This document shows positions 23,253 through 32,248 of a stretch of 64,000 bases of DNA, piece by piece (the first letter of the stretch is position 1; each line of letters begins with the position of its first letter). The stretch is from positions 1-64,000 of the forward strand of contig JAZKIY010000016.1 in the NCBI GenBank assembly GCA_040384665.1, read 5' to 3'. This DNA is from PCRC01 sp040384665 (GTDB lineage: Bacteria; Pseudomonadota; Gammaproteobacteria; Burkholderiales; Burkholderiaceae_C). The notes beneath the pieces were generated by a model. The model saw only the letters and a program-made list of their open reading frames with translations, did no database searches and was not told the DNA's origin. The translations under genes were made by a program, and so were the position numbers.

Positions 23253-24380
23253 TCAATCGCTGTCTGCGCGCCACAAGATGGCCTCGGTGGCGTCGGCCAA
23301 TGTGGCGCAGCCGCACAGCGCCATGGCGATTTCCAGTTCATCCCGGAGCAAACGCAGCACGTGGGCAACGCCCACCGCACCGGCATTCGCCAGTCCATAG
23401 ACATACGGCCTTCCCACCAACACGGCCGTGGCGCCGAGGGCGACCGCCTTCAGCACGTCTGTGCCCCGGCGGATGCCGCCATCCACCAGCAAGGGCAGGG
23501 TGCCCTGCAAGGCATCGGCCACGCGGGGCAGCACGGCCGCGGTGGCCGGGCTGGTGTCCAGCGTGCGGCCTCCGTGGTTGGAGACCACCAGCGCGGCCAC
23601 ACCGCGCTGTGCAGCCTCTTTGGCATCGTCGGGGTGCATCACGCCTTTCAGAACGATGGGCAGACGCGTCACCCCTTGGAGCCATTCCAGGTCTTCCCAG
23701 GTGGCGGCATGGCGGAGCAGGCCGTCAAACAGCGCGCTTTGGTGGTGTTGCAAAGAAAGCGCAGGCGCAGGTGGCATGCCGGCCAGGTTGACCGCACTGA
23801 CGCCGGCCGGCAAACGAAAGCCCACCCGGCGTTCCCGGTCGCGGGCCCCATGGGTGGGCGCGTCCACGGTGAGCACCAGGGCCTCATAACCGCCACGCTC
23901 GGCACGCGCCACCAGTTCCCGGGTAAATCCTCGGTCGTGCTGCAGGTACAACTGGAACCACAGCGGCCCACGCCCTGGTTCGTGCAGCACGGCTTCTGCC
24001 ACCGCTTCCAGTGCGACGCTGGCTTGGGTGCTGAGGACCATGCCGGCGCCCAGAGCCGCAGCGGCGTGGGCACAGGCCAATTCACCGTCGGGGTGCGCCA
24101 TCCGCTGGTAGGCCACCGGCGCCAGCAGGATGGGGTGCTGCAAGGCATGGCCCAGCAAATGGGTGCGTGTGTGGCCGCCAGCCAGTGGGCGCAACACGCG
24201 CGGTTGCAGTTGCAGGGCGTCCCAGGTGTTGCGGTTGGCACGGAGGGTGATTTCATCGCCAGCCCCACCCGAAAAGTAGGCCCAGGCGTTGTCATCCATC
24301 ACGCTGCGGGCATGCTGCTCATGGTCTGCCAGCGTCACCACCCCAGGGGGGATCGTGGCCAACTGGGGCGCCTGGCTCAT
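23253..24380 (-). CDS. FMN-dependent alpha-hydroxy-acid oxidase/dehydrogenase
   Basis: 375 aa from ATG 24380, overlapping the PiuC-like stop by four bases. FMN-binding TIM-barrel of the lactate/glycolate oxidase family: AWAYFSGGAGDE near residue 35, QLYLQHDRGFTRELVARAE, the catalytic SNHGGRTLDTSPAT (His, Arg), DGGIRRGTDVLKAVALGA and GRPYVYGLA. It oxidises a 2-hydroxy acid to the keto acid, probably in the cytoplasm or at the inner membrane. Lactate, mandelate, glycolate and isopentenyl-type substrates are all possible. Its place behind a siderophore receptor and PiuC is unusual and suggests iron control. Confidence 0.88.
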   Translation of the reverse strand: MSQAPQLATIPPGVVTLADHEQHARSVMDDNAWAYFSGGAGDEITLRANRNTWDALQLQPRVLRPLAGGHTRTHLLGHALQHPILLAPVAYQRMAHPDGELACAHAAAALGAGMVLSTQASVALEAVAEAVLHEPGRGPLWFQLYLQHDRGFTRELVARAERGGYEALVLTVDAPTHGARDRERRVGFRLPAGVSAVNLAGMPPAPALSLQHHQSALFDGLLRHAATWEDLEWLQGVTRLPIVLKGVMHPDDAKEAAQRGVAALVVSNHGGRTLDTSPATAAVLPRVADALQGTLPLLVDGGIRRGTDVLKAVALGATAVLVGRPYVYGLANAGAVGVAHVLRLLRDELEIAMALCGCATLADATEAILWRADSD

Positions 24381-25060
24381 GTGTCGGCCCACATCCGCAA
24401 GAGGTTGTGGTAATTACCAGTCAAGGCCACCGTGGCTGCGTTTTCACCATGTTCTGCGCGCAGTTGCAGCAAGGCCGTGTCCATGTCAAACAGCAGCTGG
24501 CGTTGCGCGTCGCTGCGCACCATGCTCTCAACCCAGAAGAAGCACGCCAGGCGCTCGCCGCGCGTGACCGGTGTGACCTGGTGCACCCGGTTGGCGGGGT
24601 ACAGCAGCAGGTGACCTGCCGGGAGTTTGAAACGCTGGGGGGCTGGCGTGTCCTGAATCACCAGTTCGCCTCCGTCATAGCTCTGTGGGTCTGACAGGAA
24701 CAGCGTGCACGACAGGTCTGTGCGTACTTTCTGGCCGTTGTCGGGCTGGTAACGGACGGCGCTGTCCACATGGTCGCCGTAGTGGTTGCTGTTGCCGCCG
24801 TAGCGGTTGAACTGCGGTGCCAGCACACGCTTGGGCAGACAGGCCGAGAAAAATGCCAATTGGCGGTCCAGCGCCGCGAGCACCAGGGGGCGCAGTGCCC
24901 GCGCGGCATCACACGTGTGTGGCAACTGCTCGTTGTTCTTGACCAGTACCGCCTGGCTGCCGGCGCTGGCCCGACCATCGGACCACGGCGCCGTGGCCAG
25001 CAGGCGACGGGCTTGTTGAAGCTCGTCAGGGGTGAGTACGTCAGGAACTTTCAGCAGCAT
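24377..25060 (-). CDS. piuC: PiuC-type Fe(II)/2-oxoglutarate dioxygenase (PKHD hydroxylase)
   Basis: 227 aa, the usual length. Iron ligands His97 and Asp99 (GDHVDSAV), His160 (RVHQVTPV) and Arg170 for 2-oxoglutarate are all present; TDLSCTLFLSDPQSYDGGEL and LPAGHLLLYPA are typical of the YbiX/PiuC group. The gene regularly accompanies Fiu/PiuA-type receptors, as here, 73 bases after the receptor gene. It may hydroxylate a catechol siderophore or a protein involved in its use; the substrate is not established. Confidence 0.92.
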   Translation of the reverse strand: MLLKVPDVLTPDELQQARRLLATAPWSDGRASAGSQAVLVKNNEQLPHTCDAARALRPLVLAALDRQLAFFSACLPKRVLAPQFNRYGGNSNHYGDHVDSAVRYQPDNGQKVRTDLSCTLFLSDPQSYDGGELVIQDTPAPQRFKLPAGHLLLYPANRVHQVTPVTRGERLACFFWVESMVRSDAQRQLLFDMDTALLQLRAEHGENAATVALTGNYHNLLRMWADT

Positions 25061-25133
25061 GGGCAGGATTGTGTCGCTAAAAAGGAAAAGCCGATCCCAC
25101 GCATGGGATCGGCTTGCAGAAGGATGGCAGTTC

Positions 25134-27554
25134 TTAGAACTTGGCTGACAGGCTCACGTACAGCAGGCGACCGGCACCAGGGATGTAGTGGCCACGGTAC
25201 AGAGACTCGCCATACAGTTTGTTGGTGATGTTGCTCAGGGTGGCCTTCACCAGGAACTTCTCGTTGATTTTGTATTCGGCCAGCAAATCGGCCGTGACAA
25301 AACCGGGCACCTCAAAGATAGGGGCCGTCACATCGGCGGGTGCCTGGCTGCTGCGCAGGTTCAGGCCACCGCCAAAGCGCCACTGCGGCGTGACCTGGTA
25401 AGTGCTGAAAACCGTGCCGCTGTGCTTGGGGCTCAGGCCAGGGCGGTCACCCACACGGTTGCCAACGGTGTTGACGTTGGACGCAGCGTTGTCGACCACG
25501 GCAATGGGCAGCCAGGTGTACGAGGCGAAGATTTCCCACTTCGGTGTTGGGCGGCCAGACAGGTCGATTTCAAAGCCAGTGGCGTGGCGCTTGCCAGACA
25601 GCAGCAAACGGGTGGCTGCTGTGTCCGGATCGGTGTTCCGTTCATTGGTTTTGGTGGTGCGGAAAATCGCCAGACGGGTGGTGAAACGTTTGTCGGCCGA
25701 GTCCAACTTGGCACCGAATTCGATGTTTTCGCTTTGTTCCGGTGGCGTGTTGGCGCTCAATGCGTTGTACGAGTAGGTGTCACCCGAGGTGTTGAACGAG
25801 GTACCGTACGAGAAGTGGAACGAGTCCAGATCGTTGGGTTGGTACAGAACGCCAACACGTTTGCTCACCTCGGAGATTTTTTGGCGGAAAGTGGTCGTTG
25901 TGGTGGGGCCTGCCGCGTTGTTGGGAATGGCGAAGTTGTCGTAGACGCCGTCCAGATGGTCATAACGCAGGCCGCCGAGCAACTTCCAGTGGGGGGCGAC
26001 TTGCACCAGATCCTGGGCATAGATGCCGACGTTCTTGGCGGTGAATTCATTGCCAACCCGGAATATGCGCGCGCCTTCATTGATGGAAGCGCCATCGTTG
26101 GGTGTGCCGGCCGTGGTGGGTGGTTTGACAAGGTCTACACCGCCTTGTGCGGCGCTTCTGGCGGCGTACACCGTCTTCTCTTCCTGCGCAAAGTCAACAC
26201 CCGTCTGCAGCGTGTGCTTGACGCCGAGCGCGTCAAACTTGGTGCTCAGGTCAGACTGCGCGTGGATGGTTTTGAAGTCCTGAACCTTGAGTTGGGTGCC
26301 CCGCGTGAGGACCGTGTTCGGACCGAAGTTGGTGAGGTCAACGGCGGCCGGGTTGCGAATCGTGCCCGTGGTGCCGGCAAAACGCACGGTACCGGCACGC
26401 TGGTCGCGTTCGAAGTCGCCAACACGGACCTGGCTGACCAATTCACTGCCATTGCCAAAGCGGTGGGTGTGGCTGAAACGGGCCACCTTGGCACCGCCTG
26501 CGCTGTAGTCGCTGGCCATACCGAAGTAGGCGTCGGGTGCCAGGCTGCCGATGAGGGTGTTGGTTGATTGCGAGTCTGTGGCCCGTGGACGGATGTACGG
26601 AATGCCGTAGTTCATGCCGTTGTTGTTGTCCAGGTAGTACAGGCTGGCCAGGAATTCGTCCGAGGTGCCAATGCCCCAGCGGTACGACAGGGCCAAGCCG
26701 CCTTTGTCCAGACTGCTGCCGCTGCCGTTGTTGTCGGCCTTGGTGCGCATCGCGGTGATGCGCAAACCGGCGTCCGGGTTGGTGTTGATGTTGAAGTCAC
26801 CCACGATGCGCCGGTACTGGTGGCTGCCGATGGTGGTGGTGATTTCGTTCTCGTTGATCGCACGTGGAATTTTGCTGACCTGGTTGACCGCACCACCGGT
26901 GGAGCCCCGGCCGAACAGCAGCGAAGCCGAGCCGCGCAGCACCTCAACGCGGTCCAGGTTGAACGTGTCGCGGTCGTAGAAGGCGGGGTCACGCACGCCA
27001 TCCAGAAAAATGTCACCGGTGCCGGCGAGCGAGAAGCCGCGCAGGCGAATGTCTTCCTCACCGCCTTCGGCTGCGAGGAAGGTCACGCCGGAAGTCTGGC
27101 GCAGGGCGTCCTTGACGGTGTCCAGGTTGCGGTCGCTGATCAGCTTTTCGGTGACCACGGTGATCGACTGTGGAATGTCACGCAGTTCCTGTTTGCCCTT
27201 GCCAATCGTGGTGGTGGTGGCGCGCACCGAGTCTTTGCCTTGCGCTTCTTCGCGCTTGTCGGTCACGGTGACCTGTTTCAGGGTTTGGCCTTCTGCAGGG
27301 GCCGCAGCTGGTTTGGGCGCTGCAGGATTCACAGTTGCTTGTGCCAGGAGGGTGGTGCTGTCTGCAGCCGGGCTGGCCGTTTCCGTGGGGGCGGCTGCTG
27401 TGCTGTCGTCGGCAGTCTGTGCCCAACCGGACACCGATGCGGCCAGCATCAGCGCGCTCAAGGGAAGCCGTGCGAAGCCGGCAGCAGACGGTGAACTGTG
27501 GTTGGATGGAAATTGTTTTTTTGCCAAAATGGCCTCCGTTTGATGGCGAGCCAT
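25134..27554 (-). CDS. TonB-dependent catecholate siderophore receptor (Fiu/PiuA-like)
   Basis: 806 aa from ATG 27554. A TTG at 27527 has GGAGG five bases upstream and is a serious alternative start, giving 797 aa. Signal sequence ends near GWAQ (about residue 45). TonB-box region KQVTVTDKRE, plug domain (DIPQSITVVTEKLI, LRGFSLAGTGDIFLDGVRD, VEVLRGSASLLFGRGSTGG) and a 22-strand barrel ending in LSAKF with terminal Phe. It imports iron-loaded catecholates and depends on the TonB-ExbBD motor encoded nearby. The Fiu/PiuA call rests on the neighbouring piuC and on overall resemblance. A Fur-like box lies about 90 bases upstream. Confidence 0.93.
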   Translation of the reverse strand: MARHQTEAILAKKQFPSNHSSPSAAGFARLPLSALMLAASVSGWAQTADDSTAAAPTETASPAADSTTLLAQATVNPAAPKPAAAPAEGQTLKQVTVTDKREEAQGKDSVRATTTTIGKGKQELRDIPQSITVVTEKLISDRNLDTVKDALRQTSGVTFLAAEGGEEDIRLRGFSLAGTGDIFLDGVRDPAFYDRDTFNLDRVEVLRGSASLLFGRGSTGGAVNQVSKIPRAINENEITTTIGSHQYRRIVGDFNINTNPDAGLRITAMRTKADNNGSGSSLDKGGLALSYRWGIGTSDEFLASLYYLDNNNGMNYGIPYIRPRATDSQSTNTLIGSLAPDAYFGMASDYSAGGAKVARFSHTHRFGNGSELVSQVRVGDFERDQRAGTVRFAGTTGTIRNPAAVDLTNFGPNTVLTRGTQLKVQDFKTIHAQSDLSTKFDALGVKHTLQTGVDFAQEEKTVYAARSAAQGGVDLVKPPTTAGTPNDGASINEGARIFRVGNEFTAKNVGIYAQDLVQVAPHWKLLGGLRYDHLDGVYDNFAIPNNAAGPTTTTTFRQKISEVSKRVGVLYQPNDLDSFHFSYGTSFNTSGDTYSYNALSANTPPEQSENIEFGAKLDSADKRFTTRLAIFRTTKTNERNTDPDTAATRLLLSGKRHATGFEIDLSGRPTPKWEIFASYTWLPIAVVDNAASNVNTVGNRVGDRPGLSPKHSGTVFSTYQVTPQWRFGGGLNLRSSQAPADVTAPIFEVPGFVTADLLAEYKINEKFLVKATLSNITNKLYGESLYRGHYIPGAGRLLYVSLSAKF

Positions 27555-27644
27555 GGGTGGCTCGATTGTTGTCAGAGGCTGGCTGGGGCGCCCAAAGAGG
27601 GCGCAGAAATGGCTTGCGACTGCGTTGGCCGCGAGCTTAAATCA

Positions 27645-27663
27645 AATAAGAACGATTCTTGTC
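27645..27663. promoter_or_regulatory. Fur-like box upstream of the siderophore receptor
   Basis: AATAAGAACGATTCTTGTC is an imperfect 19-base palindrome related to the AATGAGAATGATTCTCATT form of Fur sites. It would put the receptor, piuC and the hydroxy-acid oxidase under iron control. Confidence 0.7.
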
Positions 27664-27721
27664 AAGATTCGTACTTTTTGCGAGGCGTCGTTGGTTTTTT
27701 ACAACCAACGACGCAGGGGGC

Positions 27722-28918
27722 TCAGACGACTTTGGCGATGGACGCGCAGACGTGGTCGATGTTTTTGCTGTTCAGCGCGGCGACGCACATGCGGCCGGTG
27801 TCGGTGCCGTACACGCCGAACTCGCTGCGCAGGCGCACCATCTGGTCCTTGGAGAGGCCCGAGTAGCTGAACATGCCGATCTGGGTGGTGATGAAGGACA
27901 TGTCCTGCTTCACGCCAGCGGCCTTCAGGCCGTCGACCAGCTTCTGGCGCATGGCCTTGATGCGCACGCGCATCTCACCCAGCTCTTTTTCCCACAGCGT
28001 GCGCAGCGCGGAGTCGTTCAACACAGCGGCCACCACAGCACCGCCGTGGGTGGGCGGGTTGCTGTAGTTGGTGCGGATCACAATCTTCAGCTGGCTCAGC
28101 ACGCGGCCGGCTTCTTCCTGGTTGTCGCACAACACGCTCAGTGCGCCGACGCGCTCACCGTACAGGCTGAAACTCTTGCTGAAGCTGGTGGACACAAAAA
28201 AGCTCAGGCCGGCAGCGACGAATTTGGCGATCACGGCGCCGTCTTCGGCAATCCCGTGGCCAAAGCCCTGGTAAGCCATGTCGAGGAAAGCCACCAACTG
28301 CTTGCTTTTGACTGCCGCGACCACTTGGTCCCATTGCGCAGCGGTGATGTCGTAGCCGGTGGGGTTGTGGCAGCAGGCGTGCAACACCACGATGGTGCCT
28401 GCGGGTGCCGCATTCAACGCGCCGAGCATGCCGTCGAAATTCACGCCACGGGCCACAGCGTCGTAGTACGGGTAGGTGTCGACTGCAAAGCCGGCGTTGG
28501 TGAACAGCGCGCGGTGGTTTTCCCAGCTCGGGTCGCTGATCAGCACGGTGGCGTTGGGGTTCAGGCGTTTCAGAAAATCGGCGCCCACCTTCAGGCCACC
28601 GGTACCGCCAATCGCCTGGATGGTGGCCACGCGACCCGACTTGACGGGCTCGCTGTCGGTGCCGAACACGAGGCCCTTGACGGCCGCGTCGTACGCCGCA
28701 ATGCCGTCGATGGGCAGGTAGCCGCGCGCCTTGGGCGATGCCATCATGGCTTTTTCAGCGGCTTGCACGCATTCGAGCAGGGGCAGCTTGCCGTTGTCGT
28801 CGTAATAAACACCCACACCGAGGTTGACCTTGGCCGGGTTGTTGTCGGCGTTGAACTGCTCGTTGAGACCCAGAATTGGGTCGCGCGGGGCCATTTCGAC
28901 GGCGGTGAAGAGAGACAT
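27722..28918 (-). CDS. Aromatic/aspartate aminotransferase (TyrB/AspC type)
   Basis: 398 aa from ATG 28918, supported by AAGGA seven bases upstream; the frame is open to 29068 but without conserved residues. Class I PLP aminotransferase: LNEQFNADNNPAKVNLGVGV at the start, HACCHNPTGYDIT, FLDMAYQGFGHG, and the PLP lysine in TSFSKSFSLYGERVGAL. Transfers amino groups between aspartate or aromatic amino acids and 2-oxoglutarate. Divergent from uvrB, starts 117 bases apart. Confidence 0.93.
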   Translation of the reverse strand: MSLFTAVEMAPRDPILGLNEQFNADNNPAKVNLGVGVYYDDNGKLPLLECVQAAEKAMMASPKARGYLPIDGIAAYDAAVKGLVFGTDSEPVKSGRVATIQAIGGTGGLKVGADFLKRLNPNATVLISDPSWENHRALFTNAGFAVDTYPYYDAVARGVNFDGMLGALNAAPAGTIVVLHACCHNPTGYDITAAQWDQVVAAVKSKQLVAFLDMAYQGFGHGIAEDGAVIAKFVAAGLSFFVSTSFSKSFSLYGERVGALSVLCDNQEEAGRVLSQLKIVIRTNYSNPPTHGGAVVAAVLNDSALRTLWEKELGEMRVRIKAMRQKLVDGLKAAGVKQDMSFITTQIGMFSYSGLSKDQMVRLRSEFGVYGTDTGRMCVAALNSKNIDHVCASIAKVV

Positions 28919-29034
28919 GGAGAGTCCTTGGCAGGTGGTTGTATGGGGCGCGGGCCGGTGCCCAAGCGCATGGTCCGAAGGTGTTGTACGCTGTCGGGTT
29001 GGCCCAATTTTAAGGGTTGTCCCGAGGTAGCCCC

Positions 29035-31152
29035 ATGTCTGAGATCGCAGAAACCATCCCTGAGCCACGGCAAGGCGAATTCGTCAGCTACCCGGACTCG
29101 CCGTTCGAGCTGTACCAGCCGTACCCGCCTGCCGGTGACCAGCCGGTGGCAATCGCCAAATTGGTCGAAGGCCTGCGCGACGGCGAGGTGTTCCAGACAC
29201 TGTTGGGGGTGACCGGCTCCGGCAAGACCTTCACCATGGCCAACGTCATTGCCCAGATGGGGCGGCCCGCGATTGTGTTTGCGCCCAACAAGACCCTGGC
29301 CGCGCAGTTGTACAGCGAATTCCGCGAGTTTTTCCCGAAGAACGCAGTGGAGTACTTCGTCAGCTATTACGACTACTACCAGCCGGAGGCCTATGTGCCG
29401 CAGCGCGACCTGTTCATCGAGAAAGACTCGGCGATCAACGAGCACATCGAGCAGATGCGCTTGAGTTGTACCAAAAGCGTGATCGAGCGGCGCGACGTGA
29501 TCATCGTGGCCACCGTGTCGGCCATCTACGGCATCGGTGAGCCCGAGAGCTACCACCGCATGGTGATGACGCTGCGGGTGGGTGACCAGATTGGCCAGCG
29601 CGACCTCATCGCCCAGTTGATCCGCATGCAGTACCAGCGCAATGAACAAGATTTCTCGCGCGGCAAATTCCGCGTGCGTGGTGACACGATTGACGTGTTC
29701 CCCGCCGAGCACTCAGAGTTGGCGATCCGCATCGAGCTGTTTGACACCGAGATCGAGAGCCTGCAGCTGTTTGACCCGCTGACGGGCCGCATCCGGCAGA
29801 AAATCCCGCGTTTCACGGTGTATCCGTCGAGCCACTACGTGACGCCGCGCGACCGGGTGTTGGTGGCGGTGGAAACGATCAAGGTGGAATTGGCCGAACG
29901 CCTGAAAGAGCTGGTGGGCATGGGCAAATTGGTAGAGGCGCAACGGCTGGAACAACGCACCCGTTTCGACCTTGAGATGCTGAGCGAAATTGGCCACTGC
30001 AAAGGCATTGAGAACTACACCCGGCATTTGTCGGGTGCGGCGCCGGGCAGCCCGCCGTCCACCCTGACCGACTACCTGCCCAAAGACGCGCTGATGTTCC
30101 TGGACGAGTCGCACGTGCTGATTGGTCAGCTCGGTGGGATGTACAACGGGGACCGCGCGCGCAAGACCACATTGGTGGAATACGGTTTTCGCCTGCCGAG
30201 TGCGCTGGACAACCGGCCGCTCAAATTCGAGGAGTTTGAAACCAAGGTCCGGCAGGCGGTGTTTGTGTCGGCCACACCGGCGGCGTATGAGAAAGAACAC
30301 GCCGGGCAAGTGGTGGAGCAGGTGGTGCGGCCCACGGGGTTGGTGGACCCGGAGGTCGAGGTACGCCCCGCGACCCACCAGGTGGACGATGTGCTGCAGG
30401 AAATTCGCATCCGGGTCGAGAAAAATGAGCGGGTCTTGATCACCACGTTGACCAAGCGCATGGCCGAGCAACTGACCGACTACCTGGGCGACAACGGCGT
30501 CAAGGTGCGCTACCTGCACAGCGATGTGGACACGGTGGAGCGGGTAGAGATCCTGCGTGACCTGCGTTTGGGAGCCTTCGACGTGCTGGTGGGTATTAAC
30601 CTGCTGCGCGAGGGCCTGGACATTCCAGAGGTCAGTCTGGTGGCCATCCTGGATGCAGACAAAGAAGGGTTTCTGCGCTCCGAGCGCTCGCTGATCCAGA
30701 CCATTGGGCGCGCTGCCCGCAACCTGAACGGGCGGGCGATTTTGTATGCGGACCGCATCACCGACTCGATGAAACTTGCCATCGGTGAAACCGAGCGCCG
30801 CCGCACCAAGCAGGTGGCGCACAACCTGGCCATGGGCATCACGCCGCGCAGCATTGTGAAGCAGGTGCGCGACCTGATCGACGGGGTCTACAGCGAAAAA
30901 GCGGGGCGTGAGGCCGAACGGCTGGAACAGGCGGCCGTGCAGCGCGCCCGGGTGGAGGACATGAGCGAGAAAGACGTGTCGCGTGAAATCAAGCGCCTGG
31001 AAAAACAGATGCTGGAACACGCACGCAACCTCGAATTCGAGAAGGCGGCCCGCGTTCGGGACCAGTTGGCCCTGCTGAAAGAGCAGGCTTTTGGCGCGCC
31101 GGGGACCGACAACATCGCCCCGTCGGTGCCAACCGGCCAGCCTGGGCGATGA
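29035..31152 (+). CDS. uvrB: Excinuclease ABC subunit UvrB
   Basis: 705 aa, a little longer than E. coli UvrB because of N-terminal and C-terminal tails. Walker A GVTGSGKTFTMANV, the beta-hairpin region YYDYYQPEAYVP, MFLDESHVLIGQLG, FVSATPAAYE, helicase motifs LLREGLDIPEVSL and QTIGRAARN, and the C-terminal UVR motif (LEKQMLEHARNLEFEKAA). Damage-verifying helicase-like subunit of nucleotide excision repair. Start ATG 29035 chosen for fit with known N-termini. No LexA-like box was seen just upstream. Confidence 0.97.
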   Translation: MSEIAETIPEPRQGEFVSYPDSPFELYQPYPPAGDQPVAIAKLVEGLRDGEVFQTLLGVTGSGKTFTMANVIAQMGRPAIVFAPNKTLAAQLYSEFREFFPKNAVEYFVSYYDYYQPEAYVPQRDLFIEKDSAINEHIEQMRLSCTKSVIERRDVIIVATVSAIYGIGEPESYHRMVMTLRVGDQIGQRDLIAQLIRMQYQRNEQDFSRGKFRVRGDTIDVFPAEHSELAIRIELFDTEIESLQLFDPLTGRIRQKIPRFTVYPSSHYVTPRDRVLVAVETIKVELAERLKELVGMGKLVEAQRLEQRTRFDLEMLSEIGHCKGIENYTRHLSGAAPGSPPSTLTDYLPKDALMFLDESHVLIGQLGGMYNGDRARKTTLVEYGFRLPSALDNRPLKFEEFETKVRQAVFVSATPAAYEKEHAGQVVEQVVRPTGLVDPEVEVRPATHQVDDVLQEIRIRVEKNERVLITTLTKRMAEQLTDYLGDNGVKVRYLHSDVDTVERVEILRDLRLGAFDVLVGINLLREGLDIPEVSLVAILDADKEGFLRSERSLIQTIGRAARNLNGRAILYADRITDSMKLAIGETERRRTKQVAHNLAMGITPRSIVKQVRDLIDGVYSEKAGREAERLEQAAVQRARVEDMSEKDVSREIKRLEKQMLEHARNLEFEKAARVRDQLALLKEQAFGAPGTDNIAPSVPTGQPGR

Positions 31153-31661
31153 ATTTGGCTGGGCTGTTCGGTTATTTGTCCACCAATGATGGTTGGACAA
31201 GTTGTGTTCGGTGACCCTTGTTTTTCTGAAAGAATACGCCTTGATTTTTGTTGAATTGGGCCGATAACTGGACTGTTTTAGTCCGGTTTGAACTTAAGCC
31301 GAGGTTTTGGCTCAATCAAGCAACCACTGGTACGAAGACTGACTGCTTCATGGAAATGCGGTGGTGTCTCCCAACAAGGCTGTTCGCTGGTATGGGGTGA
31401 GGAGGGGTTTGGAGTGGTTTATTTGTTCGAGACTGTCTTGGACAAATCTGCGACTTATCGGTACAGTTACTTGACTGATTTGTTTGGTCTTGTGCTATAC
31501 TTGACTCCGTTACTCAACAACCAAGCTGTCGGGTGTTTGACCGCAAATACCTGATGACCGCCAGCGCGAATCTCTTGTCAGGTCCGTACAGGGTAGTGCT
31601 TCAGGGCTCACAAAGCCGGGAGCGTTTTCAAGGTTCACAAGCACAACATAAGGAGCTTGCC
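31153..31661 (+). other. Intergenic region uvrB-iscR
   Basis: About 510 bases, A+T-richer than the flanks, with no protein I can support. It holds an imperfect dyad TTGTCCACC/GGTTGGACAA after uvrB (31176-31200, possibly a terminator), a dyad around GACT-GTTTT-AGTC (31264-31288) that matches the core of IscR type 1 sites but may also be a hairpin, and the isc promoter. A long 5' leader of iscR (about 150 bases) is implied if that promoter is correct. Confidence 0.6.
31471..31521 (+). promoter_or_regulatory. isc promoter with IscR type 1-like site
   Basis: TTGACT at 31471 and an extended -10 TGCTATACT ending at 31501 (19-base spacing) form a plausible promoter. Overlapping the -10, ATACTTGACTCCGTTACTCA (31497-31516) matches the IscR type 1 pattern in its left half (ATAxxxGACT) and resembles the E. 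coli iscR site on the right (TTACTC). 2Fe-2S IscR would bind there to repress its own operon. Confidence 0.65.
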
Positions 31662-32198
31662 ATGCGTCTCACAACCAAAGGCCGATTTGCGGTCACAGCC
31701 ATGATTGATCTGGCCCTGCGCCAGAATTCGGGCCCTGTGACCTTGGCCGCCATCAGCCAGCGCCAGCAAATCTCCTTGTCCTACCTGGAGCAACTGTTCG
31801 GCAAGCTGCGCCGCCACGAACTGGTCGAATCGACCCGTGGCCCTGGCGGCGGCTACACCCTGGGCCGCAAAGCGGCCGAGATCACCGTGGCCGACATCAT
31901 CGTCTCAGTGGACGAACCCATTGACGCGACGCAGTGTGGCGGCAAGGAAAACTGCCTGGGTGAAGCCGGCCGTTGTATGACGCACGAACTCTGGGCGGCG
32001 CTCAACACGCGCATGGTCGAGTTCCTCGACTCCGTGTCGTTGCAAAAGCTGGTGGACGAGCAAATTGCCAAGGGTGTGCAGATCGAGGACAAGCCCACGG
32101 TCAAGCGCGCCATTTCCAGCATGCCAGTTGTCAAGCCAATTCGCGTGAACGCGCCGAATTCGGTGTTTGCGCTCGGCAACGTTTTCGCCAAATCCTGA
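31662..32198 (+). CDS. iscR: Fe-S cluster regulator IscR
   Basis: 178 aa from ATG 31662 with AAGGAG seven bases before it. Rrf2-family winged helix: MRLTTKGRFAVTAMIDLALR, ISLSYLEQLFGKLRRHELV, STRGPGGGYTLGR. Cluster ligands Cys92, Cys98 and Cys105 (E. coli spacing is 92/98/104, so the second loop is one residue longer here) plus nearby His108. Senses Fe-S status and controls the isc operon. Followed by iscS after 50 bases. Confidence 0.96.
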   Translation: MRLTTKGRFAVTAMIDLALRQNSGPVTLAAISQRQQISLSYLEQLFGKLRRHELVESTRGPGGGYTLGRKAAEITVADIIVSVDEPIDATQCGGKENCLGEAGRCMTHELWAALNTRMVEFLDSVSLQKLVDEQIAKGVQIEDKPTVKRAISSMPVVKPIRVNAPNSVFALGNVFAKS

Positions 32199-32248
32199 CG
32201 CGGCCCAATCCGTTTTTTGCCAGCCCGTCGTTCTGTACAGAGCCAGCC

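Noticed and set aside
27722..29068. Longer aminotransferase start at 29068
   Set aside because: The first 50 residues lack family character and would overlap uvrB; ATG 28918 has a good ribosome site.
31288..31554. 88-codon plus-strand frame before iscR
   Set aside because: No ribosome site, no conserved character, and it runs through the isc promoter and IscR-like site.
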